NCBI GenBank assembly: GCA_963920765.1
Contig: OY987248.1
Location: 5,614,539 to 5,678,538 of the forward strand
Length of the DNA stretch: 64,000 bases
From: Ulota crispa
Taxonomy: Eukaryota; Streptophyta; Bryopsida; Orthotrichales; Orthotrichaceae
Reading direction: 5' to 3'
The position numbers and the translations under genes were made by a program. The notes under the pieces are model-generated. The model was given only the letters and a program-made list of their open reading frames with translations, was not told the origin of the DNA and searched no databases. Below are positions 51,335-63,850 of this stretch, piece by piece; the stretch's first letter is position 1, and each line of letters begins with the position of its first letter.

Positions 51335-51770
51335 TTGTAGCGAATTGAATTGTCGGTATCTGGGAGTATGAAGGTTTGAGTATTGTTTCTTGTCTTCGAG
51401 GTACTGTTGTGAATTTAATGTGCTTTGAAAAATACGTCTGAGCTCTCCCTTGGCTAGGATCCATCGGTGAGCTTGTTGCTCCGAGCGTAGCGATTTGAAT
51501 TGGATTATGAAGATTGGAGTATTGTTTCTGGTCTTTCAGGTACTGTTGTGAATTTTATGTTGCTTTGAAAAAATAAGTCTGAGCTTTCCCTTGGCTTGGA
51601 TCCGTAGGTGCGCTTGTTGCTAAAAGTCTTGTAGCGATTTGAATTGTCGGTATCTGGGAGTATGAAGGTTGAAGTATTGTTTCTGGTCTTCGAGGTACTG
51701 GTGTGAATTTAATGCGCTTTGATAAATACGTCTGAGCTGTTCCTTGGATCCGTCGGTGAGCTTGTTTTGT
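51335..51770 (+). repeat. tandem array, 3 units of ~145 bp
   Basis: Units begin near 51335, 51485 and 51630. They share GTAGCGATTTGAATTG, TATTGTTTCTGGTCTT, GAGGTACTGTTGTGAATTT, ATACGTCTGAGCT and CCTTGGATCCGTCGGTG. It lies 0.7-1.2 kb upstream of the HUB start codon, possibly within its 5' UTR or a 5' intron. Confidence 0.75.
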
Positions 51771-52511
51771 CGGTGAATGGGAGTGCTGGAAGTTTAATCA
51801 CTCGCTTGTCTAGACTTTCAGCATCACCATCTCTTAATACACTCTCTATATAGTTTGTTTTCGAAGTCTCTTTTTCCTCTTTTTTCTCTTCTTTGAGGAT
51901 TGATTTTCACAGTTTTAGGGTTTAAGGACCTGATGTGACTGGTGATTCATAGTTCTTTCTACCCGTTTGTACAATTTGAGGTGTAGGTAACTGGGAGTAC
52001 AAGTTTGGGCTTTTGGTATGAAAATTAGGAACAGTACTAGATCTACGCTGTTCTCTGATGAGCTTGTATGTTGTGAAGTTTGAAGGAAAGGTCTAGATTT
52101 CAAGTGTTTCTGCCCGTTCTGGTTCCAGAGGTTTAGGATTTTGGAATCAACAAACATTACATCAGTGAAATAATCATCGATCCTGCGAATGGTCATGATA
52201 AGTTACGTGGGAGGGGAATCACTATAGCAAAAGCAAGGCCTCCTTCTAAATCATGGTGAAGATTTCCCTTTTCGATGCTGTGTAAAGCGTCTTTTAAAAC
52301 ACACATGACTTTGTCAGAATCTCAATTTTACTGAAACCCTTTTTATGAAGTAACTCTGTTGTGAGTTGTGTGTGGACCTACCAACCCTTTTAGACTTGGA
52401 GATATGGAAGCATGAAGTATGGCTCTGATGGTGTTATTGTTGTTGTTACCACCAGATTGTTTGGAAAATGCGTGAGTAGCTCCTGAGAATGCGTGGCCAA
52501 GTTCACCCAGC
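51771..52511 (+). promoter_or_regulatory. upstream region of HUB
   Basis: Sequence just 5' of the HUB start. Several GGTTTAGG and pyrimidine-rich tracts suggest a transcribed leader with introns, but no exon border could be fixed. No other gene was seen. Confidence 0.35.
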
Positions 52512-55500
52512 ATGGGAAGCTCGGAGGAGCCTGACCGCAAACGGCGTCATCTTAACAACCACAGCAACAGCAACAACAACAACCATTCTGTGTCTTCACC
52601 AGGAAAGAAACAGCCTCTCACACCTTCAGTTGAAGAGAAGAAGGTGCGCTTTTCATTTCTCTGTTTCCACTTTTTCTCCATTTTTAAACCCATTTTAGGC
52701 ATTTCTCTGTTTCTACTTTTATTCTCTATGTTTTAACCCGTTTTAGGCTGAATTGAGCAGCATGTGCAACTGGGGTGAGATTACAAGCTTAAACTCCTCC
52801 AGTTACATTTATGACACGTTTGAGATAACAAGTATCTAATCCACCTCAAAGCAAACCTTGCTATTCTCAAGAAATTTTTAACATATCACGTAGAAGCCAT
52901 GGAAGCATCGCCTCTTCATACTTCACACTCTTTCTTTGTAACTTTGATGAGTATAAAGTTGACCATTGAACTAAACAAGGTAAAATGGGGAACTACACAA
53001 GTTATTTCAATTAGTGTAACACTTTAAAGACTTTAAGGGAACTAAGTATGGTTTAAGATGGTGATGCGGTGAAATTGCAGGTGGACTCACAAACGTTGCA
53101 GTTTCAAAATCAGCAGCTGGAAATCAAGCTTGACGTCCAACGTAATGAAATAATTGCTTTGGAGAGCAAATTAAACAAACTTCGTAGCAAGCAAACTTCA
53201 TTTGATGACAACCTCTCCATTGTCAATCGTGTGTGGAATCAGGTAAGACTCCAGGACTCTTTACTTCCGAGGATATGCTTGGTTAGAAACATTCTAAAGT
53301 TCTTAACCAAATTAGTATCAAGTTTGTACTAATCAAGGAATCCAAACCCTCCACTGTAGGTTGTGGGTAATTTGGAGTCTTTTACAGTAAAAGCCAGTCC
53401 TTCAACCAACGGAGTGCATGTTTCAAGTTCTGCTTCCAAGGGTAAGTCCTTAATTCCCTTTCTTTTCGTTCTCATTCCTTCGAGATCATGAGAATTTCCA
53501 TTTTATGTGGAATCTTTGAGTTACCTGCATTTTGTCGGTATTCAAGTTTTGTTTTACGTGATCTGAAGATTTTTTGTTTGGAACAATGCCTTCAGATCCC
53601 TCAAAGGACACTTTCTTACAACGGTTGCTTGATAATGGAGCCACGGAAAGCTCCACAACCCCCAGTGGAAACAATGGCTCAGCAGAAAATGAACTCTGCA
53701 GCCGAAGGTCGTCCACGGCCATGGCCATAACCAGACTTGTGCAAAGTATCGATTCTGAGCGATCTCGACATCAGGAGTTCCTGAGCACTTTACGAATGGA
53801 TCTCAATTTTGATGGTAAGGAAATGTAAATTTAACCCCCTGCTTCATGTCTTTTCAAGCATTTTTTGACTAGGTCCTCTATCGATTTCACTTTTGTCTGT
53901 CTTTTTCTTTCTTTTTGACTAACACATACGATGTTTTCCATTGATTCTGACAATATAAACTTGACCCTATCTGAATTGTACTTTCCGTTACATGGTCAGT
54001 CAAACTGGCTATATTGAAACCATAAACCCTTGATCCATTAGGGCTTGATCGTTGAGGATGTGAAGTTACGTCCTGCTTTGTTTATGTTTTCTAGACTAAT
54101 TGGGAAGTGTAATTTCTTGATGGTATTCGAGTTGTAGGGAGGTGCTTAGACCCATTGTTCTTGGTTCAGTGCTCAGTTTTACATAAAATGTGTGTTGTAG
54201 AGTTATGTGTTCTTTTGGAGTTTGAAAACTAGGAGATTTACAGTTCTTTGGAATTTGTAGGCTACTTGTTGAACTTGAAAGTTGTAGCACTGAGTCATTT
54301 GGTTGCTGGTGAGCGTAGAAGAGGAACTTTATGGAGAGGCAAAGAAATTGCGAAATCTTGTCGATGAACTTCATTTAAAGCACAGGAAGCTTGCAGCTGA
54401 GATGGGAGCTTGTAAGGATATGCAGGCAAAGAACCGAGCTGAGGTGCAAAGAGTAACTGGTACATATTTGCATTTTTACTCTCCCTATCGTAGAAATTGC
54501 ACTAGAAACTCACACATCGTGTTGAATAATTTCACTTCAATACATGTTTGGCTTCTGTGCCGAAAACTTCTTTTACAGAACTTTTATACCAAAAATTACA
54601 CTTCTACGCATGTTAAAATGCTTAACCTTAGATCTCTGTATCAGCTGTGGATTTTTCCTTTTGTTTGCCTTTGTCTCTGGCTAGATTCAGGAACTGCTTT
54701 TTATGATGGTTTCTGTTGTGTGCTGGGTTCCTGACCCACTATAGGCGAACTGGAGGAAGCTCATGCGGATCTGGAGGTTTGTAAGCACGAGTTGTCGGCT
54801 CTCCGCTCTCAGGAGGTTATGCCTACACTTAGTGATACTCCCGCTGGAAACAGCTTTGAAACCGGAAACGGAGGTGCCGCTAGGAAAAACTTTGCTGAGG
54901 CAACTTGCCAACTAGAAGCTGGATTCGAAGAGGCCAAGGTACTATCTTCTGTTAGAGTTTTAGGGTAAGGTTTAGGGTTTAGCAAGATGGCGCAACACAG
55001 TTTTTTGTGAATTATTGAATATTTCTTTCGCTACTTCCAGGTGGTGCATCTTTTTATGAACTAGCAACTACTATGGAACATTTTGATTTGTCATTGAGGT
55101 TTTGGTTAACCTATGTACTGCTTTGGTTGGGTTTTGTTAAATGTTTGAAACTTGTCCACACAAGCTTCCCTACGAAGTCTGACATGTAAGAAGTTTTGTT
55201 TCTTTCTCCGTGCTCTCTTAAAGTTGTATTGAGTAAAAGAAATTCACAGTTTTTTGTTGTTACACTGTTGGAGCTTGCAGACTTTGGCAGCTCGAAGGTT
55301 GACAGAGCTCCACGAGGCTCTGCAGAATCATTTGGATGCTATTCGAAGGATTCAGCAGATGCAGGTTGGTTTTGCCACACAATTCAGATTACGGAGGGTT
55401 TTTTTTCTTTTGTAATTTTTTTTTATTTTACTTTTATATGCGTATTGAAAGTCTAGTCATAGACGAGTATTTGTTGATTATTGTGACTGTCATTGATGTG

Positions 55501-58500
55501 TAGGACGAACTAGACCATGAAGAACACATCCTATCTTCTTGGCAATATTTGTTACTAAACGAACAGGTTCAAGATCTAAGAAGTGAAGTTGAGAAATGTC
55601 GAGCTTTGGTGGACCAATTACAGGTATGTGTGCTTGCCACTAGGCCTTCTCAAATATTTTTAACTCCTTAAAAGACCGGTTTCATGGATTCTACCAGCTT
55701 TGAATAGGTCATTTGAGAACTTTCTTTTGCTCAATTTAGTTTGATTCTGATAGTATAAAACTCAACTTCATCAGAATTATGTTTTTACATAACATCAGAC
55801 TGATCCTTTGTAACCATGCTTTCCAGTTATTAAAGCAAGGTAGAGTTAGTTCAAAAGAAATGCTCCACCTATTCCAATCTTGAATGCTTATGGTTTAGTC
55901 ACATGCAGTGCTCACAAATGTGGCTTAATGTTTAGCGAAATTTCTACTAGTTTGAAGTTTTAGCATATTTAGCAGTCTTTTTAGTCACTTGACGCTAATT
56001 GTGATATCCACATTTGGTATCACTGGACAATTGTTTGAAATATCTAGCGAGGTAAATGGTTGAATGAGCTTGGTGACTGGGTTTTCAGTTAACTTTTACA
56101 TAGGGAGATTTAGACATTCTTGTCAGGTTTGTAGCTCATAGTTGGGGATTCTTCTTCTTTTTCCTAATTTTTGCAGAGTGAGCGTGTCTCTCTTCTACGC
56201 CGTGATAAAGATTTAACATTGAAAGCTGAGGCTGGTGATACAGCTCGAAAGGCAAACACCATCTCAGACACTCGAGCGGCAGATTTGGAATTACGGTTGC
56301 AGCAGTGCATGTCTGATTGTGATTATTTGCAATTGAGAGTTGAAGACGCTACTCAAGCTTCAGGTGTTTTTTTCTGGTGCTTTTTTCCTTAATGATTGTG
56401 CTTACTACTTAGTCTGTCAGCACGGTCTGCCACCACACACCTTAGAAGGCTTGGAAACAGGGAGCTTTCTCTAAGTAAAGACTAAGGGAGGCTGACTAAG
56501 GTGGGAGTTGTGCCTTGGAGTGCATTCAAGACTTGTGAAAGTTTGAGTTATAATTTTATATTAGTGGGTGTTAGGAATAGAACATTTGTTGGTAAATAGA
56601 ACTCTTAGGTAAACACATGTCACACTTGGAAAGAAAACCAGAAAAAAATTTGGCGTCCCCATTATAGCTTTTTAGTAATAAGGGGAGAGGCTCAATAAAA
56701 GGGATTTCAAAAACCAAGAAAGTTCTCAAAATCTAGCAAACCCCCTTGGGTCTTTTGAAATAAGTAGAAGAGAAAATCTTTGAGGACTTGGTTGGTTATT
56801 CAAAATGTTAAGCCTACTATTTGAAAATCTGGTTTTTCCACCTTTCGGCAGAGGTTTAGTCTCTGATGCCCACAATTGACACTTAAGGTGGCATGTGCGG
56901 GTAATAAAAAGAGCTCAAAGTTTTGTAGTTTTTAAATTTTTTAAATTTTGTACGTATATGTATTTTGAGTGATTTTTCTTGCTGTCTTTATTTTGATTGT
57001 TTTTAGGAAGAAAGGAGTTGACAGCAGACCTTAGGAAGGAGATAATCATTCTTCATAAAGAAATGAGTATCATGCACACGGAGTTGAACGACTCGAAAGA
57101 AGAAGGCTCGCATGTGTATTCCCTGCGAGCAAAGCTTCACTCTCTGTATGCAATCATGGAAAGAAAAGTGAGAAAACACGTCTGTGGGAGTTGCACTTTT
57201 ATATGCTTTTTTTTGTGATCTATTGTACCGTTGGGGCTAATTGGGTATCCTTTCCCCCTGACGTATTCTAGAAAATCTAGCCATTGTGAAACCCTACCAA
57301 TTGTAACGCAATTTCATGCACTTTCTAACGTACACCCTACCAATTTGTTAAGTTTTTTAGAATGTCTCTGGAGATGAGGCTTCTGCTAGAAAATTTAATT
57401 TTGGTTGCTTTCATTAATTGATTTATTTGATCTTTCTTGTCTGACGTGGATTTCTGAATGTATAAACAGACAGGGGAGTGTCAACATCTCTCCGATCAAT
57501 GTGCTGATAAAGCCGAGGAGCTTAATTTACTTCAAGATGAGGTATTTTTTGTCACCTTGATGCTCGGTAATGTTGCAAACCTGTCCTACGGAGTCTTAAA
57601 CTAAACAGGGTTTTCAAGAAAATTACAAACTTTTAGAAAGCCTTTAAAGAAGAAAAAATCCCGTGATTCATGAGGAGATATCTATGTGTCAGAGTGATGA
57701 TATGAAGGCCTCAGCATGTTCCACAGGGAAGCCTTTATACGGAAATTATGCCCTTCAAGCAGACTATTTTTTTCTGAAGTTCCTTTTAGTACACCATTCG
57801 TGTTGATTTGACAGAAGTTAGATCATATTCTCGAAGTTCTGAATCTCCAAGTTTGCTGTTTTCCCAGTATCTGCAATAATGATGGAAAAAATGTCAACTT
57901 GCAGGTGAAGGATTTGCTTGATAATCAGAAAGAACTGAAGCTCGTCTTAAGTATGTTTGACAGGGAGTCAAATGATCCGAGGTACATTTCTCAATCTTCT
58001 GCAAAAATTCGGTGTCACAGCTTAATCAGTACTTTGATAGTCTCTGCCCCAGCTTTGATTCAGTTATGCCCTGGCCTTCAAAGTTGGACTCTTCGGAAAT
58101 CGTGATGTCGATGTCCGTTAAAGTGAGCTCTCCAGAAACTGGGGCACTGCGTTTGGGAGTCCCACAGGGTCTAACTGGACTGTTGGTACTGACTATGAGC
58201 TTTATCAGAATTTTTAGATGAGATGTTAAAACATAGTGCAGAGATTTAGAGTCTTGAGACGGAGAGAACATCTAAGTAGAGTACTGTTTTTGAACAATTC
58301 CTTACTAAGTGTTAACCTTCGAGATGTTTTACAGGTAGAGTATCAAAGTTACTAGTGTGTGCTTCTATGCTGGGAAGCTACATTAATCAATTGGTGTGGC
58401 TCTAACAGGGAAGTGAGAGGGTTACAGCAGGCAGAGTGGAGAGCTTGGGTAGAATTGGATCGACTGCAGTTAGTTCTCGATGAACACAGTCTAGAACTTC

Positions 58501-61500
58501 GTGTGAAAGCCGCAAACGAAGCAGAAGCTGCGTGCCAGCAGAAACTGACTGCAGCTGAAGCCGAGATTGCTGACATTCGGCAGAGTTTAGAGGCTTCTGA
58601 CCGGTAAAGTTTCATCAGATCTTTCTGTAATTTACAGAATGTTAATCAGCGAAAACTCATGTGTCAAAAGCATGAAGATATTTACTCTTTACCTTACAGC
58701 TTTTTCTTGTCGTGTTCCGAGTCGAGAGTTCTCCCGAAACCTGCACGGGTTTACTCTTTATTAATCATAGTTTTCTCGGTTGCAGGGTTTCTTCAGATTT
58801 ACGAGAGTCCCTGCAGGCCAGAAAAGAGGAAGGGGATGCATTTTTTAATGAAATCGAAGTACGTTTCACCAACTCCTGCATCGTGATTATTGAAGTACTT
58901 GATTCTGTGATGGTTTTTAGGGTTTAGGGGTGCTGTCGGTGCAACTCCTTTGACTCGTTCGGATCTCTTTGTTTCCAGCTTGGGGCTGTGTTGTTCACTT
59001 TCGCCACTGCTTTTGTTTCAGACCATTGGACAAGCTTATGAAGCCGTGCAGACTCAAAATCATAGGTTACTTCGAGGAATCGTAGAGCGTGATGAACACA
59101 ACGCTCAGGTGAGATGAGTCGTTTATGAATAATGATCTTTATTCCCTGTGTAAGATATATGTGGTTTAGGGTTTCTGGTAAAACTTACTTGTTTCTGTAC
59201 TCACGTGGCTGTTTTTTTGTGTGGATTCAGTTGATATTAGATCGCCTTGAAGCAAAACAGCTGCAGACTTCGTTACAAGCTGAGAAACAAGTGTTGAATG
59301 CCCGTATGCAACATGTAAACGCTGCCTCTGAACTGCATAAACAGCGGGTATCTCGTCTTGAAGAACAAGTATGCATTTCTTACATCATCTACTAGATCAG
59401 CGCTGAGTGTAAACGTTGAAATGTTGAACTACCTGTTGTGCAGCCGAAGTGTTTTTTTTATGTGGAAAACTTCATGGATACCCCTGAAGTTTGCAATATT
59501 TACATAGATACCCCTGCTTTTTCAGAAATTGCATAAAGATCCTTGGACCATAATTTTTGGCATTTATTTGTTGTGCTCGTACTTTCTTCATGACCAATGT
59601 TGAAGAAGGGAAAGTAATGAAACAAAAAGGAAGCAAAGTGCGCACAAAGGAAGAAGGGAAGTGGCATGCATAACTAAACAAACGCCTGGAAATTTTGGTC
59701 TAAGGGTATTTGTGTAATTTCTAGAAAAGCTTCAGGGGTATCCATGAAACTTTCCCTTGATTTTCAGGTTTTTGAATCTCGTTGTTCTGGGATCTGGCAA
59801 TTCTGGTTCTGCACTCGAAAGTAACCTCGTCATTTCCGTTTGTCTACTTGCGTGTACGCCCAATGCCATTAGTTAGCCACGACTAGACCAAAAGTGAAGT
59901 GAATGACCATTAAGTATCTAGATTTTAATGATAAAAGCCACACAAATTCATGAAAAATGGAAACAAAAGCTTACTCAGCGCCTGAGCCAGACTTTGAAAA
60001 TTCATAACTTATTCATACAAATATTCAATTAATGTGTACTTTAGCGTGTTGGAATCCTCTTGCGAACGTGGACAAAGTCTCCCAAAGAAAAAAAATCTCC
60101 CTCTAGAAAAATAACATAAAACAACTGAAAGTTACAGGAATGAGTTTCTTACCTTGTGATTGAAGTTCGATGAAATTGCTTGCTGCAGGCGAGAGCGTTT
60201 ATTGATCAGCTTGGGAAAGCGACAGACGAGAGTCGGCAGCAATCCTCGGCAACGGAAAGTGCGAAACGGAGAGCTGTGGCGGTGGAGAAAGAGTTGATTT
60301 CCGCCAAGTCAGCTCTTGATTCTGCTCACAAAATCTTGGAAGCCCGAGGTCGGACATTGCTGGACGTAAACCTGCAATTAGAACAGGAAAGGTTTGTAAT
60401 CGCCTTTCCCTAAACTCTAAAATTCTAGAAAAACCTACTCCCTCTGTCCCATTGTAAAGCTTGAAAAAACTTCTCCATGAGGGATTAACTGTATTTTTAG
60501 TCATTATGCTAGTGACAAATGCATTCTAGAATCAAGATACCACCTACCAAATGTCTGCAAAATCTCCAGTTTTTATGTTGCCGTTTAGACACCCAAATTC
60601 CATGCAAAATGTACCATATCTATGCATAGTTTGTGAATGCTGCCAGCTCTTCATTATTTTAGTCTTTGTACTAATGACACATGCGTTCTAGAATCAATAT
60701 ACCATCTACCAAACATGTGCAAAATCTCCAACTTTGATGCCGTTTGGGCACCCAAATTTCATGCAAAAAGTACCATATTTGTACATGATGCTAGCTCCTC
60801 TTTATTGATGATTTAAAGATTAGTAGCAACAATGGTACCTCATATGGGCAAGGCCAAGCTTGTTAGGAGAGGAATGCTCTCTAATTGCTTAACTTGCCCC
60901 CATGAGATCATTGGAAATGACAAATGCTTTCTCAACAATTGAAATTAGCAAAAGGGAGCTTTTTAGTGGGACAAGAACTATGCCTAATTTGGAGCATTAT
61001 ATTGGGATAGAGGGAGTAATTTTGTTGCAATTGCTAGAGTCACACTAAAATGCTAATAGCTATAAATGATGGTACAAGTTTAGGGTTTGGCGTGGCTAGG
61101 GTTTTGGTAGGGTTTCTAGAATGATCTTGTGAAAAAGACAAAGCTTCTATATTTATCAAATAGTTAGTTTGGGATTTTTGGAATTTGATACTTTTTATCT
61201 TCACTAAATATTGTATTTAGGTTGCCTTAACAAATAGGTTGCCTTACATTTGAAAGGTACCTCATAACTCATTGCTTAGCCATTTGGAGGCGCATGCAAC
61301 TCTAGAAATACTAGGATTTCACAGGATTTACTATATAGACGTTGCTAGTTTGTATTTCTGCAGCTTTGTTGTTGTTTGTCAAGCTCTTTAAAATTTGTAT
61401 ATTGCAACCATTACTGGTGAAAATTACTGTAGTATCAGTTAATATTTATGTACTGTGAAATGTCAAGAAATTAGTGTGTGGCAACATAAATGCAATATTT

Positions 61501-62825
61501 AGTGTTGTTTTTTGGTTTAGTTATCAACATCAGCTTGTTTGGACTTTCTCAAAAAAGCTAAAAGCTTTCATATGGACTGTGCCTTTGTGGTTGCCATAGA
61601 TTTGAGAAGAGACGAGCTGTAGATGAGTTGGAGATTCTTAATGGGACGACAGCACGGCTGCATTCCCAGCACAATTGGGGGCCCATGGTGGAACGATTGC
61701 AAGAGGAAATCAAGGATTACAAAGACATTCTCAGATGCACTGTTTGTCATGAGCGACCCAAGGAGGTACTTTGTTCTTATTGAGCCTTTGTTCGTGTTTC
61801 CTTGTTTGAATTATTTTGCATGTCTCTTTAATTAAACCATGTATTGGCCGCCCTCGTAGGCATCTTAGGCATGCTGCCTATCTTGTCTAATTCCATTTGG
61901 ATTTTGAACCTAATTCGTGGGGGCCAAATATGATGAATCAAGTGAGATACTGTTCTTTAAGGTGTCATGGCAGTCTTCGGCCATAAGCATGCCTATTTCT
62001 ATTAGATCTTTGTGCTTGTAATAAGAAAAATTAGGCATATTTGTCATTGCCTAATTTTACGATGGTTCTGTATTGGTCTGTAAGGCAAACCTTGCAAAAA
62101 GTACAAATCATGTGAAAATACCTATGAAACAAGGCTTTTAGTAAAAAATTGGTTTGTTTGTCTTACACTTTTAGACACCAAACCAAAGAATCTTTCTCTA
62201 CAATTCATGGTCTCTGTAGAGTCATGTGGAAGCCTTTGTATGTATTATGGAGACGGGAGAGGCTTCTAAGTGATCCCCATGACTTCTCTACTAAATCATA
62301 ATGAAGAATTTGTGTTGTGTTTGCCTTTTTTTTTTCCCAAATATTTAAAAAAAGTGTTGTAGTTTTACTGAAGATCATGTTATTAAGCAATAATGTGATA
62401 CGGTGCAAAACAACATAAACCAACAAAGACCCAGCCATATGAGTTGTTCATAGCACCCCTCAATAAGTTGAAACTCTTTGTAACTATAAGTAGAAAGATC
62501 TTATGATAAAAGTAACAAAAACAGATTGGAACTGTTGTTTTGTCAAAAAAAAAAGTTATTAGCGTTCAAAGTCGACAACGCTTTGACATTTTTGACCAAT
62601 AATTTGTTGATTTATGGTGTCTTTGCATAATACAATTGTAGATGGACATTCTGTAAAAAAATTATTGAAAATGAGTCTGTTTTGTGGAGACAGGTGGTTA
62701 TTACCAAGTGCTACCACCTATTTTGCAGGCCTTGCATACAACGGAACTTGGAACTTAGAAACCGTAAATGTCCTGGTTGTGGGACTCAATTTGGACAGAA
62801 CGACGTACGAACTGTTTACATTTAA
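52512..62825 (+). CDS. HUB: E3 ubiquitin ligase BRE1/HUB (histone H2B monoubiquitination), 19 exons
   Basis: Nuclear RING ligase that monoubiquitinates histone H2B at transcribed genes, working with a RAD6-type E2. Exons: 52512-52643, 53081-53242, 53360-53441, 53596-53814, 54319-54459, 54745-54938, 55281-55364, 55504-55623, 56177-56363, 57007-57167, 57470-57541, 57905-57981, 58409-58603, 58786-58858, 59022-59108, 59231-59368, 60189-60391, 61600-61765, 62694-62825. All junctions are GT-AG and keep phase: 2625 nt, 874 aa (Arabidopsis HUB1 ~878). The start MGSSEEPDRKRRHL leads into an Asn-rich stretch, followed by ~750 residues of heptad-like coiled coil. The C-terminal C3HC4 RING is split by the last intron: Cys822/Cys825 (CTVCHERPKE), Cys837/His839 (KCYHLFC), Cys842/Cys845, Cys857/Cys860 (CPGC), then QFGQNDVRTVYI, as in plant HUBs. 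Introns 16 and 17 carry MITEs. Whether this is HUB1 or HUB2 cannot be said. Confidence 0.96.
59464..59756. mobile_element. palindromic MITE, family GGATACCC, copy C (HUB intron 16)
   Basis: Left end GGAAAACTTCATGGATACCC, right end GGGTATCCATGAAACTTTCC. Inner arms GAAATTGCATAAAGATCC and GGGTATTTGTGTAATTTC pair imperfectly. Best-preserved copy of the family. Confidence 0.75.
60438..61016 (-). mobile_element. Stowaway-like MITE, copy 2 (HUB intron 17)
   Basis: TA at 60436-60437 and 61017-61018. Ends CTCCCTCTGTCCCA and TGGGATAGAGGGAG. Inverted relative to 8684-9253. The ends pair better here than in copy 1. Confidence 0.8.
61195..61505 (+). repeat. ~310-bp repeat shared with AKR intron 1
   Basis: Same orientation and order of blocks as 29740-30060. 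It begins ~180 bp after the Stowaway copy and ends ~95 bp before HUB exon 18. In both genes it ends not far upstream of an exon. Confidence 0.65.
61766..62693 (+). other. last HUB intron
   Basis: About 930 bp, AT-rich, no recognised element. Frames on both strands (61623-61835, 62205-62438) overlap the exon border or are AT-rich chance frames. Confidence 0.5.
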
Positions 62826-62964
62826 ATTTTTATATCTTTCTTTTTGGAGATTGTATGTTAATATAGGTTCTCCCAACATTTGGGTTTGCATCATATTTTG
62901 GGGTGACTTGGCAAGCTCAGGTGTTTTTATGGCTGTGCACTCCGGAGTATTCTTTGGCATATAC

Positions 62965-63171
62965 GGTGCATGACGCTTATAACCAACAACTCCCAATTCA
63001 AGTGGCTAGCCTAAGGCTTTGTCAAAAAAGAATATTAAAAATTCGAGTCCACCAAGATGAAGTTAGGGTTTGTTCCGCTTGGTGGTGGAATTACTTTTGA
63101 GCTAATGGGTATGTATTGTGCTTTAGTATTTCTTGTTGGGCCAGTAGTTGTTGGTTATAAGTGTCTTGCAC
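62965..63171 (+). mobile_element. MITE, family GGTGCATGAC, copy 2
   Basis: Lies ~140 bp after the HUB stop. Left end GGTGCATGACGCTTATAACC, right end GGTTATAAGTGTCTTGCAC. Full-length match to 38941-39141. Confidence 0.65.
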
Positions 63172-63273
63172 TATACAGCTTTGTAACTTCTACTTTTCTT
63201 GTCAAGGGGTGGGCTTTTATCTGAATGTGCTAGTGGCAACATGTTGAGTCGTGGAGATTGAAAAAACTTGGTC

Positions 63274-63449
63274 CAGTGATGCTTAGATAAGGTCAATACC
63301 TTGGGCAAGAAAAAAACATTGACCATATCCAAGCATTGATAGTAAACAAGCACTGCATTCAATTGGGCTTAGAACACAAAAAAGGAGTGGGACCTTGACA
63401 GTATCTAAATGTTTCTTTTACAAAGATTGTCCTTATCCAAGCATCATTG
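63274..63449 (+). mobile_element. Tc1/mariner-type MITE, diverged copy of 38358-38715
   Basis: Left CAGTGATGCTTAGATAAGGT, right TTATCCAAGCATCATTG followed by TA. About half the length of the other copy and diverged; the left TA is lost. Confidence 0.5.
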
Positions 63450-63560
63450 TATGAATTTGCACAAATTCCCACAATAGATTCTCAAACAAAGGTTGTGTAA
63501 TTTCTTTATTTATGATTCATTTACTACTTGATTTGTAAATGGCATTTTTCCTAATATTTA

Positions 63561-63850
63561 GAAAAACATTTTGTGGATACCTTGAAGTTTGCCATATTTG
63601 TAGAGATACCCCTAGTTTTTTAGAAATTGTACAAATACCCTTGGACCATAATTTTCAGACATTTGATTTAATGTGCATGCCACTTCTTTCTCCCTTGTGT
63701 GCACGCGACTTCTTTTCTATTTTATTGCACTCCTTGCTTTAACATTGATCATGAAGAAAGTAGCGTGCATAACAAAATGAAGGGTATTTATGAAATTTTT
63801 GAAAAATTAGGGATATCTGTACAAACTTCAAGGATATCCGTATAATATTC
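63561..63850. mobile_element. palindromic MITE, family GGATACCC, copy D
   Basis: Left TTTTGTGGATACCTTGAAG, right CTTCAAGGATATCCGTATAA. Inner stretches TAGAAATTGTACAAATACCC and GGGTATTTATGAAATTT pair. The open frame 63539-63742 crosses it and is not a gene. Confidence 0.7.

Noticed and set aside
53829-53845. TTAACCCCC in HUB intron 4 as another TTAA element end
   Set aside because: No similarity beyond the first bases and no partner end within reach.
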